Assembly (NCBI GenBank): GCA_050248735.1
Contig: JBFWRU010000001.1
Span: 124,001 to 188,000 of the forward strand
Length of the DNA stretch: 64,000 nt
Direction of reading: 5' to 3'
From: JACKFE01 sp050248735
GTDB taxonomy: Bacteria; Nitrospirota; Nitrospiria; Nitrospirales; UBA8639
Below the pieces are notes generated by a model that was not told the DNA's origin, made no database searches, and worked only from the letters and a program-made list of their open reading frames with translations. The position numbers were made by a program, and so were the translations under genes. Shown piece after piece: positions 54,320-62,743 of this stretch; the first letter of the stretch is position 1; each line of letters opens with the position of its first letter.

Positions 54320-55444
54320 TTGATTCGCATTGTACCGGTCAAGACTCGAGCCGATCTGAAAGCCTTTGTTCGTCTGCCTTGGAAGCTGTATACCTCTGAT
54401 GCTCATTGGGTTCCGCCTCTTATTCTTGAGCGCCTCCATACGTTTTCCGACAAAAACCCTTTCTTCAAGCATGCACGCTGGCAATGCTGGCTCGCCTTTG
54501 ACGGGCAAAACCCTGTCGGGCGTATCAGTGCCCAAATCGATAATCTTCATCAGGATCGCTACGGACCGGGCACGGGGTTTTTTGGATTACTGGAAGGTGA
54601 AGGCAATGAGCAGGTTTTTCAGGCTCTGCTGGGGACAGCCGAGGATTGGCTGCGTGCCCAGGGGATGACCTGTGTGCAGGGTCCTTTTAATCTGTCCGTT
54701 AATCAGGAGTGTGGCCTGTTGGTTGAAGGATTCGATACGCCTCCCATGGTTATGATGGGTCATGCTCTTCCTTATTATGGGACATTTCTCGAACAGCATC
54801 ACTACCAGAAGGTCCAGGATCTCTTAGCCTATCAAATCGATATTCAATTTAAATTCCCTCCCGGCGTCATCATGTTTCTCAACAAGGCCAAAAGCTCCAT
54901 GCGGATTCGGCCGATGCGACGGTCTCATTTTAAGGAAGATTTGAATATTATCAAAGAGATCTTTGAAGAGGCGTGGTCGGAGAACTGGGGATTCCTGCCC
55001 TTTACGGATGAGGAATTTTCAGAAATAGGGCAACAACTCAAATTTTTAGTGCCGGATGATTTTGTTCAAATTGCTGAAATTGATGGTCAGGCCTGTGCGA
55101 TGTTGGTGGCCTTTCCAAATATTCATGAGGTTTTTAAAGACCTGAATGGGCGGTTGTTTCCATGGGGATGGTTGAAAGTTTTATGGGGCATGAAAGTCAC
55201 GTATCCCAAAACCGCCAGGGTGGCCTTAATGGGAGTTCGTAAGCCTTATCAATCGACTCCGATGGGTGCGGCGATGGCCTACGGCATGATCGAAGCCGTG
55301 CGGGGCCCAGGCCTTCGGAAAGGCATTCAATCCGTGGAGTTATCCTGGATTTTGGAAAGCAATAAACGAATGAGCCATATCCTGGAATCTCTGGGTGCCA
55401 AACCCTATAAGGTGTATCGTCTGTATCAGAAAGCTCTGATCTGA
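54320..55444 (+). CDS. GNAT-fold N-acyltransferase, putative bacterial ceramide synthase
   Basis: The TTG at 54320, with GAGGA upstream, is the best start; the nearby ATG is out of frame. The 374-residue protein begins IRIVPVKTRADLKAFVRLPW and includes WVPPLILERLHTFSDKNPFF and FFGLLEGEG. Late in the protein, VELSWILESNKRMSHILESLGAKPYKVYRLYQK is a GNAT-like acyl-CoA binding end (here shown in part). These features match the long GNAT family that contains the Caulobacter ceramide synthase (bCerS). It would N-acylate the sphingoid base. I rely on recalled family pattern plus context. Confidence 0.72.
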   Translation: MIRIVPVKTRADLKAFVRLPWKLYTSDAHWVPPLILERLHTFSDKNPFFKHARWQCWLAFDGQNPVGRISAQIDNLHQDRYGPGTGFFGLLEGEGNEQVFQALLGTAEDWLRAQGMTCVQGPFNLSVNQECGLLVEGFDTPPMVMMGHALPYYGTFLEQHHYQKVQDLLAYQIDIQFKFPPGVIMFLNKAKSSMRIRPMRRSHFKEDLNIIKEIFEEAWSENWGFLPFTDEEFSEIGQQLKFLVPDDFVQIAEIDGQACAMLVAFPNIHEVFKDLNGRLFPWGWLKVLWGMKVTYPKTARVALMGVRKPYQSTPMGAAMAYGMIEAVRGPGLRKGIQSVELSWILESNKRMSHILESLGAKPYKVYRLYQKALI

Positions 55445-55471
55445 CTATCTTGGTCGGACATATGAAAATAC

Positions 55472-56272
55472 ATGCCTACAGTTGAAACCACTGTTACCGC
55501 GCTCATTCTTGCGGGATCCCGGCCTGGGAAGGATCCTGTGGCGGAATATACGGGGGTGGCCTGTAAAGTCCTGGCCAGAGTTGGGGGAGAACGAATCATT
55601 GACCGGGTGTTGCGTGCAACTCAAGCGGCAAAAACCATTGGCGCCCGGATGTTATGTGGTCCTGCCTGGGAGATAGTCAAAGATGACTCAGTGCTGCTCC
55701 CCATGATTGAATCCGGCGAAATTGGATGGGAGGAGCCGCAACGGGGGCCGAGTGGAAGCGTTCAGAAATTTCTTGAAGCACATCCCCGGGATCTCCCCCT
55801 CCTTGTGACGACGGGTGATCATGCCCTCCTGACGTCAGAAATCGTAGATTATTTTGTAAAGGAGGCTGCCGGGTTGGGGGCCGATGTCGTGGTCGGCCTG
55901 ACTTCTTATGCTCTCGTTAAGCAGTCTTTTCCTCTGAGTAAACGAACCGTATTGCGGTTTGGGAAAGAAGAATTCTGTGGGTGCAATTTATTTATATTTT
56001 TTAATCCACAGGTGATTCGGCTTGTTCAGTTTTGGGAGTATTTGGAACAAGATCGGAAGCGCCCGATCCGGTTAATTGGGCATTTAGGCTTCTTTATGGT
56101 TATTCGATATCTTCTAGGACGCGTCACCCTTCGGGAATGCCTGACCTCTGTGGGCAAACGATTCAATCTTCAGATCCGGGAGGTCCTGCTCCCCTTTCCT
56201 CAGGCCGCTGTTGACGTGGATAAGCCTGAGGATCTTCACCTTGTCGAAGCAATTTTATCCCAGAAGGGTTGA
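55472..56272 (+). CDS. MobA-like nucleotidyltransferase
   Basis: The 266-residue protein has the NTP-transferase fold start ALILAGSRPGKD at 10-21 with CKVLARVGGERIIDRVL, and an acidic metal site TTGDHALL with Asp116. The G-rich loop differs from classic LAGGxSxRMG, as in the subgroup found with sphingolipid genes. It follows the ceramide-synthase-like gene by 27 bases and is likely to be in the same transcript. It could form an activated headgroup such as a CDP- or NDP-alcohol. A molybdenum cofactor role is unlikely since no such genes are near. Confidence 0.75.
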   Translation: MPTVETTVTALILAGSRPGKDPVAEYTGVACKVLARVGGERIIDRVLRATQAAKTIGARMLCGPAWEIVKDDSVLLPMIESGEIGWEEPQRGPSGSVQKFLEAHPRDLPLLVTTGDHALLTSEIVDYFVKEAAGLGADVVVGLTSYALVKQSFPLSKRTVLRFGKEEFCGCNLFIFFNPQVIRLVQFWEYLEQDRKRPIRLIGHLGFFMVIRYLLGRVTLRECLTSVGKRFNLQIREVLLPFPQAAVDVDKPEDLHLVEAILSQKG

Positions 56273-56331
56273 GAGTGACCAAGGGATAGGAACCAGGACA
56301 GGCCAGGGGAAGAGATGGATGAACCGGAGGA

Positions 56332-57096
56332 CTAAATTTTTGAATGCGATATGGTGGGTGCGGCCGACAAGGTGGGGCGTCCTTTAAAGAGGGTTTCCGC
56401 CTGTGCCAGATCCGAAGGGTTGTCGATTTCAGCCCAGATTCGTCCTTTTATGGAAAAAGTGGATACGTGACCCTGTTGGGCCAATTCATCAATGAGGGAG
56501 AGGTACCATTGTTTCAGCGACTCGGGTTTTCTGATTCGGTTTTCTATGGCGGCGCCAAAAAGTTGGGGACCTGAATCTTGAAAACGCATCATCCCTATGG
56601 ATTCCCCATTCACCAGGTCAAGCGGAAGGGTTTTCCCGACACGGGTTAATTGGGAGTCCCGGACAATGACTTTCATGTCATCGGCATCATAGTGGGACTT
56701 TTGATCGGTCACGAGGGTAATAGGAGAAGGGGGAGCGGAAAGTAAACCCTCGATGACTGCTGATTCAAACAGAGTATCGCCATTGATCAGGACCACATCT
56801 TCTTCCAACTCATGACGGGCCACCCAGCAACTGATCAGATTATCCGCCATGGCATAGAATGGATTATAGATGGTCCGTACTGAGCCGGAACCGATGTGGT
56901 TGGCCAAAAGGGCTTCAACTTTGTCCGCGCCAAACCCCACGACAATTCGAATGGAGTCGATCCCAACCTGCAGGAGTTCCTGAATTTGCCATTCCACGAT
57001 GGATTGGCCATTCACCGGAACGGTACATTTGGGTTTATCGGCCGTATGAGGGAGCAACCGTTTTCCTTGTCCTGCGCTGAGAATGACAGCTTTCAT
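56332..57096 (-). CDS. LicC/IPCT-like sugar- or alcohol-phosphate nucleotidyltransferase
   Basis: The 254-residue protein has VILSAGQGKRLLPHTADKPKC at its start, cut here after 20 residues as VILSAGQGKRLL plus DKPKC. NPFYAMADNLISCW and the metal-site NGD at 105-107 are typical of LicC phosphocholine and inositol-phosphate cytidylyltransferases. It is a stand-alone minus-strand gene convergent with the MobA-like gene. Together with the CDP-alcohol phosphotransferase at 60471 it could build a CDP-activated headgroup. Other sugar-phosphate nucleotidyltransferases remain possible. Confidence 0.78.
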   Translation of the reverse strand: MKAVILSAGQGKRLLPHTADKPKCTVPVNGQSIVEWQIQELLQVGIDSIRIVVGFGADKVEALLANHIGSGSVRTIYNPFYAMADNLISCWVARHELEEDVVLINGDTLFESAVIEGLLSAPPSPITLVTDQKSHYDADDMKVIVRDSQLTRVGKTLPLDLVNGESIGMMRFQDSGPQLFGAAIENRIRKPESLKQWYLSLIDELAQQGHVSTFSIKGRIWAEIDNPSDLAQAETLFKGRPTLSAAPTISHSKI

Positions 57097-57156
57097 ACGT
57101 TAGGATCTCCTCATGAGTAAGAATCAAAGGTCACATTCTACTGGGAACATGGCTTC

Positions 57157-58215
57157 ATGTTAAGTCGTTATTTGGCTTGGGAGGTGCTGAAGCCCACTTC
57201 GGTGGTGCTTGGCATCCTCGTGGTGCTCTTCGCAGGGTATAGTTGGGTCACCTTTCTGGCAAGTTCTGCGAATGCCTTGCTCCCGTTCAAATTGATCGTG
57301 ACCCTCATCGGCTTGAAAATTGCGATTGCTCTTGAGGTCTTACTGCCTGTCTCTTTGTATCTCGGGATCATTGTAGGATTCGGCCGGCTGTATGCCGATT
57401 CAGAGGTGAAGGCCATGATGGCCTGTGGAGTCAGCCCTTATCGCGTCCTGGGTATTATCTTGGTTCCAACCTGCCTCGTCGCCATTATTGTGGCGGTATT
57501 TTCGCTGTACGTTCGACCTTGGGCGTATACGCATAGCTACCAATTGAAAGCCGAAGCGGAATCCGGTTTTCGCATTTCTAATCTCGACCCGGGACATTTC
57601 TATGAACGTCGTGACGGTTCTCTGGTGTTTTATGCGGAAGCCGTGGATTCAACAAGTCATCGACTGAGCAGGGTGTTTGTGCAAAGTGAAAGTGGAAATA
57701 CCCTACGGGTTATCTCGGCTCAAGAAGCCGAGGAACGATTAGATCCGAAAACCGGCGCGATCCTTCCCATATTGTTCGATGGGTATGAATATAAATTTTC
57801 CAGAGAAGGCGATATTAAACATATATCAGGATTCTCGCAATTGGCGATCTATCCGCAAGAGATTTCGATTGACTATAAACGCAAGGCCACTCCGACTCGA
57901 ACATTGTGGCAATCAACCGGCCTGAGAGATATTGCCGAACTCCATTGGCGATTTTCAACGGCTTGCTCCACTATTTTACTTGGACTCTTGGCGGTTCCCT
58001 TAAGTCGCGCCGCGCCCCGTCAAGGAAAATATGGAAAAATGTTTACGGCCATTGTGATTTTTGCGGTCTATTATTTTCTGGGCATCCTCATGATGACGAT
58101 GGTTGAGCAGGGCAATATACCGCCTTTCCCCGGTCAATGGGCCGTGATCGGGGCTTTATTCCTCGTGGTGGCCGTATTGTTGTCCCCTTCAAGATTTACA
58201 AAAATTGATTTTTAG
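57157..58215 (+). CDS. LptF/YjgP-family lipid permease
   Basis: The 352-residue protein has six membrane helices, three at each end, around a periplasmic jellyroll-like domain. Family traits include EVLLPVSLYLGIIVGFGRLY near 60-79, SEVKAMMACGVSPYRVL and the C-terminal PLSRAAPRQGKYGK. LptF and LptG form the inner-membrane part of the lipopolysaccharide exporter with the ATPase LptB. A second member (58297) follows, so both halves are present. The setting in a sphingolipid cluster raises the question of which lipid is moved. Confidence 0.88.
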   Translation: MLSRYLAWEVLKPTSVVLGILVVLFAGYSWVTFLASSANALLPFKLIVTLIGLKIAIALEVLLPVSLYLGIIVGFGRLYADSEVKAMMACGVSPYRVLGIILVPTCLVAIIVAVFSLYVRPWAYTHSYQLKAEAESGFRISNLDPGHFYERRDGSLVFYAEAVDSTSHRLSRVFVQSESGNTLRVISAQEAEERLDPKTGAILPILFDGYEYKFSREGDIKHISGFSQLAIYPQEISIDYKRKATPTRTLWQSTGLRDIAELHWRFSTACSTILLGLLAVPLSRAAPRQGKYGKMFTAIVIFAVYYFLGILMMTMVEQGNIPPFPGQWAVIGALFLVVAVLLSPSRFTKIDF

Positions 58216-58296
58216 GATCTCCGGTTTCCGCGCTGAATCTATCAGAATGACACATGAAAGCCGCCGGCCATACCAACCTCTGCCTCGTCTGATCCC

Positions 58297-59364
58297 ATGA
58301 ACATCTTTCATCGCCATATCGGCGCGAGTCTGGTCCGCGGGTATCTTCCGGTTTTCCTGATTTTATTATCTGTATTTAGTCTGATTGTATTAGTCGATGA
58401 GATTGATGAAGTGGGGAAAGGGCAATACACGTTTTTTAAAGCCACGGAATTTCTGACATTAACGATGCCAAGCCGGATAGTCTTTCTCGCCCCTTTTGTG
58501 GCTCTCCTGGGAAGCATTATGGCTTTGGGTGGCCTAGCCAATGGTCGTGAACTGATTGCCATGCAGGCGAGCGGAGTTTCTCCCTTTCAGATCGCCAGTG
58601 CCGTCATGAAGTATGGATTGGTGTTTATCCTTGGAGTGGCGGTCATGGAACAATTTGTCACTCCGCCCCTGGATCAGCAGGCTTTTTTTGGGCGGTCCCT
58701 GGCTTTGTCCGAGTCAGGAGCCTATCAGAGTAAACAGGGATTCTGGTTTAAAGAGGGGAGACGATATGTCCGCATTCAAAAGGTTTTGTATGGGAAAATT
58801 CCACAGGGGATCGATATTTTTGAATTTCATGCGGATGGCCAACTGAGCAGATATTTACATGCCAGAGAAGCCAATATGGACGATCCTGAAATATGGGTAT
58901 TAAAGGAGGTTCAACTGAAGATGATCCACGGGCAGGCATATTCCAAGGATTATGTCGAGGTTATGGAATGGAACTCGCCTTTACGACAGCAGGAGATGCG
59001 CGTCTTAACTCTTCCCACTTCGTCCCTTTCAACGGCTGATCTGTACCATTATGTGCAGATTCTTGACAGGAAGGGCCAAAATTCCGTTCGTTATGAATTG
59101 GCATTTTGGCAAAAGGTTTTTCGTCCTCTCAACACCGGACTGATGATTATGATTGCGATCCCATTTGTGTTTGGCCCTTTACGAACGATGACAACCGGCA
59201 AGCGAGTCATGATGGGGGCCATGACCGGATTAGGCTATTATTTAGTCACTCAAGTTCTTGAGCAAGTCGGAGGTATGATGGGACTCTCTCCAGTGATGAC
59301 CGTGCTGGCCCCTTTTGGGAGTTTGTTGGGGGCGACCGTCATTTTTTGGCGACAATCCGTGTAA
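58297..59364 (+). CDS. LptG/YjgQ-family lipid permease
   Basis: The 355-residue partner of the preceding LptF-like protein has the same six-helix layout. Residues such as PSRIVFLAPFVALLGSIMALG, RELIAMQASGVSPFQIA and YYLVTQVLEQVGGMMGLSPV match LptG. The central soluble part is the periplasmic domain. It lies 81 bases after lptF. No lptA, lptC or lptB gene is nearby, but these are often elsewhere in the genome. The end is convergent with a metallophosphatase gene. Confidence 0.88.
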   Translation: MNIFHRHIGASLVRGYLPVFLILLSVFSLIVLVDEIDEVGKGQYTFFKATEFLTLTMPSRIVFLAPFVALLGSIMALGGLANGRELIAMQASGVSPFQIASAVMKYGLVFILGVAVMEQFVTPPLDQQAFFGRSLALSESGAYQSKQGFWFKEGRRYVRIQKVLYGKIPQGIDIFEFHADGQLSRYLHAREANMDDPEIWVLKEVQLKMIHGQAYSKDYVEVMEWNSPLRQQEMRVLTLPTSSLSTADLYHYVQILDRKGQNSVRYELAFWQKVFRPLNTGLMIMIAIPFVFGPLRTMTTGKRVMMGAMTGLGYYLVTQVLEQVGGMMGLSPVMTVLAPFGSLLGATVIFWRQSV

Positions 59365-59380
59365 AATGCGGAAGTTGTTT

Positions 59381-60292
59381 TTAGGAGAGCGGAAGGGTTC
59401 GAGAGAAAAGAAATTGTTCTTTTTCCCGGAAATAGCTATAGAGCGAGGCGGAAAGTTTAAAGGCTTCGGCTTCCTTTGTTACATGGAAAAGACAGTATTG
59501 GCTTTCATCGCCAGGTTTTTCCCCTTTGGCACTGGCGGAAGGAACCCCGATGACCGGGATGCGATTTTCCGGAGTTGTCAGGAAATCCAAGGCACATTTA
59601 TGCGAATGACCGTGGAGGATGAGATTCACGGGGAACTGTGTCAGGACTTTGTGGAGTTGATCGGTATTGGTGAGCCGTTTTCTCCATCGAACGGTATGGG
59701 ATAAGGGAGGATGATGGATCAGTAAGACTTTAAATATTGTCCGGGATTGCAAGGAGTGAAGTATGCTTGTCATCTCCTCTAATTGTTGGCCGTCAAGGCT
59801 TCCTGTGGCTAAAAATGGAGCCGTAGGACAGGCCGTCGATAATCCAATGAAGGCGATGGGACCACGGATCCGAAGACTGGGAAACGGCGCTCGCGTCTTT
59901 CCGGTGTGATCGACTTTTTGAGGAATGTCCGATTGAAAGTATGGTTCCCATTGCTTCAAGGTCGATTCATAAGAAGTGGAAACATAGGCTTCATGATTAC
60001 CCGGAATGACGGTCGTTTCGGTGATTTTTCTCAGAGAGTCAAGCCAAAGCCGGGCCTCCTGAAATTCTTGGGGAAGCCCTAAATGGGTGAGGTCTCCCGT
60101 AATCACAATGTGGTCGAGGGTATGTTGATGGAGAGATGTCAGGAGCAGGTCCAGCACTTCCCGTCGATGTTCGGCTCGCCGGTGAGTTTTCCAGGAGATG
60201 TAACCCATGATCCGTTTATTCAATAACGCGGTCCAGGAAATCTGATCAAGGGTTGTTAAATGCGGATCGGAAAGGTGGGCGAAGGTAAACAT
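59381..60292 (-). CDS. Calcineurin-like metallophosphoesterase
   Basis: The 303-residue protein shows the five phosphoesterase motifs: LSDPHL at 7-12 (Asp9, His11), ITGDLTH, PGNHEAY, LLIHHPP and HGHSHKC. These ligate two metal ions. Candidates for the substrate are nucleotide, sugar or lipid phosphates (for example UDP-sugar or phosphatidate-type hydrolysis). Its place between the LptG-like and CDP-alcohol phosphotransferase genes suggests lipid phosphate metabolism. It has no signal peptide, so it works in the cytoplasm or at the membrane. Confidence 0.85.
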   Translation of the reverse strand: MFTFAHLSDPHLTTLDQISWTALLNKRIMGYISWKTHRRAEHRREVLDLLLTSLHQHTLDHIVITGDLTHLGLPQEFQEARLWLDSLRKITETTVIPGNHEAYVSTSYESTLKQWEPYFQSDIPQKVDHTGKTRAPFPSLRIRGPIAFIGLSTACPTAPFLATGSLDGQQLEEMTSILHSLQSRTIFKVLLIHHPPLSHTVRWRKRLTNTDQLHKVLTQFPVNLILHGHSHKCALDFLTTPENRIPVIGVPSASAKGEKPGDESQYCLFHVTKEAEAFKLSASLYSYFREKEQFLFSRTLPLS

Positions 60293-60470
60293 GACGTTGT
60301 TTGGTAATTCGGGGGCGTTATCGGTTCCTGCGTTGTTTCAAGGATAAGGGTAGTATACGATGCATGCTGATTTCTGAATATAGATCGAAAAGTACCCTGG
60401 TGTTTGGGCAAGCTCATGGTTCATGAGGTCGCCTTGTTGAGGACATAGACTGAAAGCAAATGGATGAGTG

Positions 60471-61679
60471 ATGGCTAAATATTGGTATATGATCAAAGAT
60501 TCAGGTATTCGTCTGTGGAATTTATCATCTGAAGATCGCTTAAAGCGAGTGCTCACGGGGTTGGGATTTGAATATGTGGGGCAGGATATCCAGACACTGC
60601 CTTCCTCCGGTTCGGTATTGGTGGTGCGTGGCGACTATCTGTTTGATGATCGGGTCTTACAGACCCTGGGCAATGAAGAAAACGTGGTGTTTCAAGTGAC
60701 ACGAGGCGCCCATGTGATCCCGGTGGCTGCACATGTGGACGCGCTGAAAGCCCAAGGGGTGCTGTCCATCCTGAATGATGAACGCCTCCCCGAGGCCCAT
60801 TCATTTCGAATGATGAGGTTAGAGGATCTTTCCAGCGGATTTTCCAAGACGCTCAAAAAATCTAAAGCTCCCTATGTTTTGCCGATACGTCCGGATAACC
60901 GGAAAAAGTTGGAGGAACAATTATTTTCGGGGTCATACAAAGGCGTGACCGATCTGGTGACGAAATTCCTCTGGCCGGTTCCTGCCACGTGGGCAACCCG
61001 ATTCTGTGCCAATCATGGCATTCGTCCAAATCATGTCACGGCGGTGAGTTTGGTCCTAGCCGTGGCTGCAGGGGTCCTTTTTTGGGAAGGGCAGTTATGG
61101 TGGGGATTGCTTTTGGGCTGGATGATGACTTTTCTGGATACTGTCGATGGCAAATTAGCCCGTGTGACCATTACCTCCAGTTGGTGGGGAAACATTTTCG
61201 ATCATGGCATTGATCTGATTCATCCACCGTTGTGGTATTGGGCGTGGGGAGTGGGATTGGCCGGTTTTTCCGGAGATCTGTTGGGGTATTCTCTTGATAC
61301 CGTTATTGCAGTTATTTTTGTTGGGTATATTGCAGGAAGATTGGTTGAAGGCCTCTGGCATCTCTCGATCGCAGGATTTGGGATTTTTCTTTGGCGTCCG
61401 TTTGATTCGTATTTTCGGCTGGTGACGGCAAGAAGAAATCCGAATCTCATTGTGTTGTCCGTCAGTGTGCTCTTGGGACGTCCGGATATCGGGCTTGAAA
61501 TTGTCGCGGTATGGACGGTGGCTTCAACTGCGATCCTCCTTTTTCGATTCATGATGGGGTTGGGACAAAAGGTATTAGCTGGCGCGCCAATCTCGTGGTT
61601 AGCGGAAATCGACCCTGGCAAGGATCGGGATTCCCTGGCGGTACGAGTCTTTACGAATCCTCCGGCCACGGCCGAATAA
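60471..61679 (+). CDS. CDP-alcohol phosphatidyltransferase with N-terminal nucleotidyltransferase-like region
   Basis: The 402-residue protein has two parts. The first 165 residues look like a degenerate nucleotidyltransferase end (VLVVRGDYLFDD, then KAPYVLPIRPDN and GSYKGVTDLVTKF), as in inositol-phosphate cytidylyltransferase/DIPP synthase fusions. The second half is a membrane CDP-alcohol phosphotransferase: Asp223, Asp226, Gly227, Ala230, Arg231, Gly240, Asp244 and Asp248 make the complete D-G-A-R-G-D-D motif. The enzyme joins a CDP-activated alcohol and a second alcohol. A GTG at 60468 is an alternative start. Substrates are unknown. Confidence 0.85.
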   Translation: MAKYWYMIKDSGIRLWNLSSEDRLKRVLTGLGFEYVGQDIQTLPSSGSVLVVRGDYLFDDRVLQTLGNEENVVFQVTRGAHVIPVAAHVDALKAQGVLSILNDERLPEAHSFRMMRLEDLSSGFSKTLKKSKAPYVLPIRPDNRKKLEEQLFSGSYKGVTDLVTKFLWPVPATWATRFCANHGIRPNHVTAVSLVLAVAAGVLFWEGQLWWGLLLGWMMTFLDTVDGKLARVTITSSWWGNIFDHGIDLIHPPLWYWAWGVGLAGFSGDLLGYSLDTVIAVIFVGYIAGRLVEGLWHLSIAGFGIFLWRPFDSYFRLVTARRNPNLIVLSVSVLLGRPDIGLEIVAVWTVASTAILLFRFMMGLGQKVLAGAPISWLAEIDPGKDRDSLAVRVFTNPPATAE

Positions 61680-61748
61680 TGTCGCCAGGAACCCGCTTAA
61701 CCACATTTATTTTGACTATCCCCTCTTTCTTGGTTGATCTCTGTGCCC

Positions 61749-62738
61749 ATGTCCTCTCAGACGGGAAACGGTATCGTTCGAATCGGTCTCCTGAGTAATC
61801 CGGAAAGCGGAAGAAATAAACGGCATTTTTCTTCTTTCCGCAGGCTCTTTCAGTCATGTCCCGACCTATTCCACGAAGAAGTGGTGACACCCGATGAGAT
61901 TCGCCATGCCCTTGCCGGCCTTGCGGACCATGGGGTGAACCTTCTCGTAATCAATGGCGGAGATGGCACCATTCAAGCGGTTGTGAATGCGTTGATGAAT
62001 GATCGGGCATTTTCAGTCATACCCCGATTGGCGGTTCTCCCGGCCGGTACGGCCAATATGATTGCGGGGGACGTGGGGCTTGGACCCTATGGCCCAGGAA
62101 CGATTGAAACATTGCTGGCTTCAAAGGAATCTTTCTGTTCCGAACGGCACATAACCAAACGACATCTCCTCCGGTTAACATTTCCTGATGGAACAAGACC
62201 CATGTATGGCATGTTTTTTGGGGCCGGAGCCATTTATTTTGGAACGCAAATGGGCAGGCAAACGAAGCAATCTGTGGGTCGATTGGGGGAATGGGGTGCT
62301 GGACTGATTTTGGCCAGATTTCTGGTTGCGTTGGCCAGCGGGTCAACAAAAGGTCTTCATCCGGTTTCCGCCCGTCTATCTGTTGATGGAATGGATCGTG
62401 GGGACCGGGAGTACTTGGTCCTATTCGTGACCTCTCTGGAACGACTGTTTCTGGGAATGAAGCCTTTCTGGAATCCGACCGCCGGTCCCCTTCATTACAC
62501 GGGATTAACGGTTCCTTATCGCTATTTATGGCGGCTCTTGCCTGCGTTACTTCGAGGGAAACGACATCCATCCGCGATTAAGGAAAATGGCTACGATAGT
62601 CAAAATCCTCGTGAGATTCGATTGCATTTAACCAGCGGGTTTGTGTTGGATGGGGAGGTGTATAACCCGCCTGCTCATGATCAGCCGATGATCTTGGAAT
62701 CCGGTGGCGAAATATCCTTTGTTCGATTGAAATCCTGA
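61749..62738 (+). CDS. Diacylglycerol kinase-family lipid kinase, candidate ceramide kinase
   Basis: The 329-residue protein has the DAGK catalytic domain: LLSNPESGRN at 14-23, VINGGDGTIQAVVNAL at 67-82 (NGGDGT as nucleotide site) and LPAGTANMIAGD at 97-108. A second beta-rich domain follows, with LDGE near the end. The family phosphorylates lipids with a free hydroxyl; diacylglycerol, sphingosine and ceramide are known substrates. In Caulobacter a member (CpgB) is a ceramide kinase. Here the neighbouring ceramide genes make ceramide a good guess. The upstream start region is uncertain (a TTG at 61734 is also open). Confidence 0.85.
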   Translation: MSSQTGNGIVRIGLLSNPESGRNKRHFSSFRRLFQSCPDLFHEEVVTPDEIRHALAGLADHGVNLLVINGGDGTIQAVVNALMNDRAFSVIPRLAVLPAGTANMIAGDVGLGPYGPGTIETLLASKESFCSERHITKRHLLRLTFPDGTRPMYGMFFGAGAIYFGTQMGRQTKQSVGRLGEWGAGLILARFLVALASGSTKGLHPVSARLSVDGMDRGDREYLVLFVTSLERLFLGMKPFWNPTAGPLHYTGLTVPYRYLWRLLPALLRGKRHPSAIKENGYDSQNPREIRLHLTSGFVLDGEVYNPPAHDQPMILESGGEISFVRLKS

Positions 62739-62743
62739 GATCC

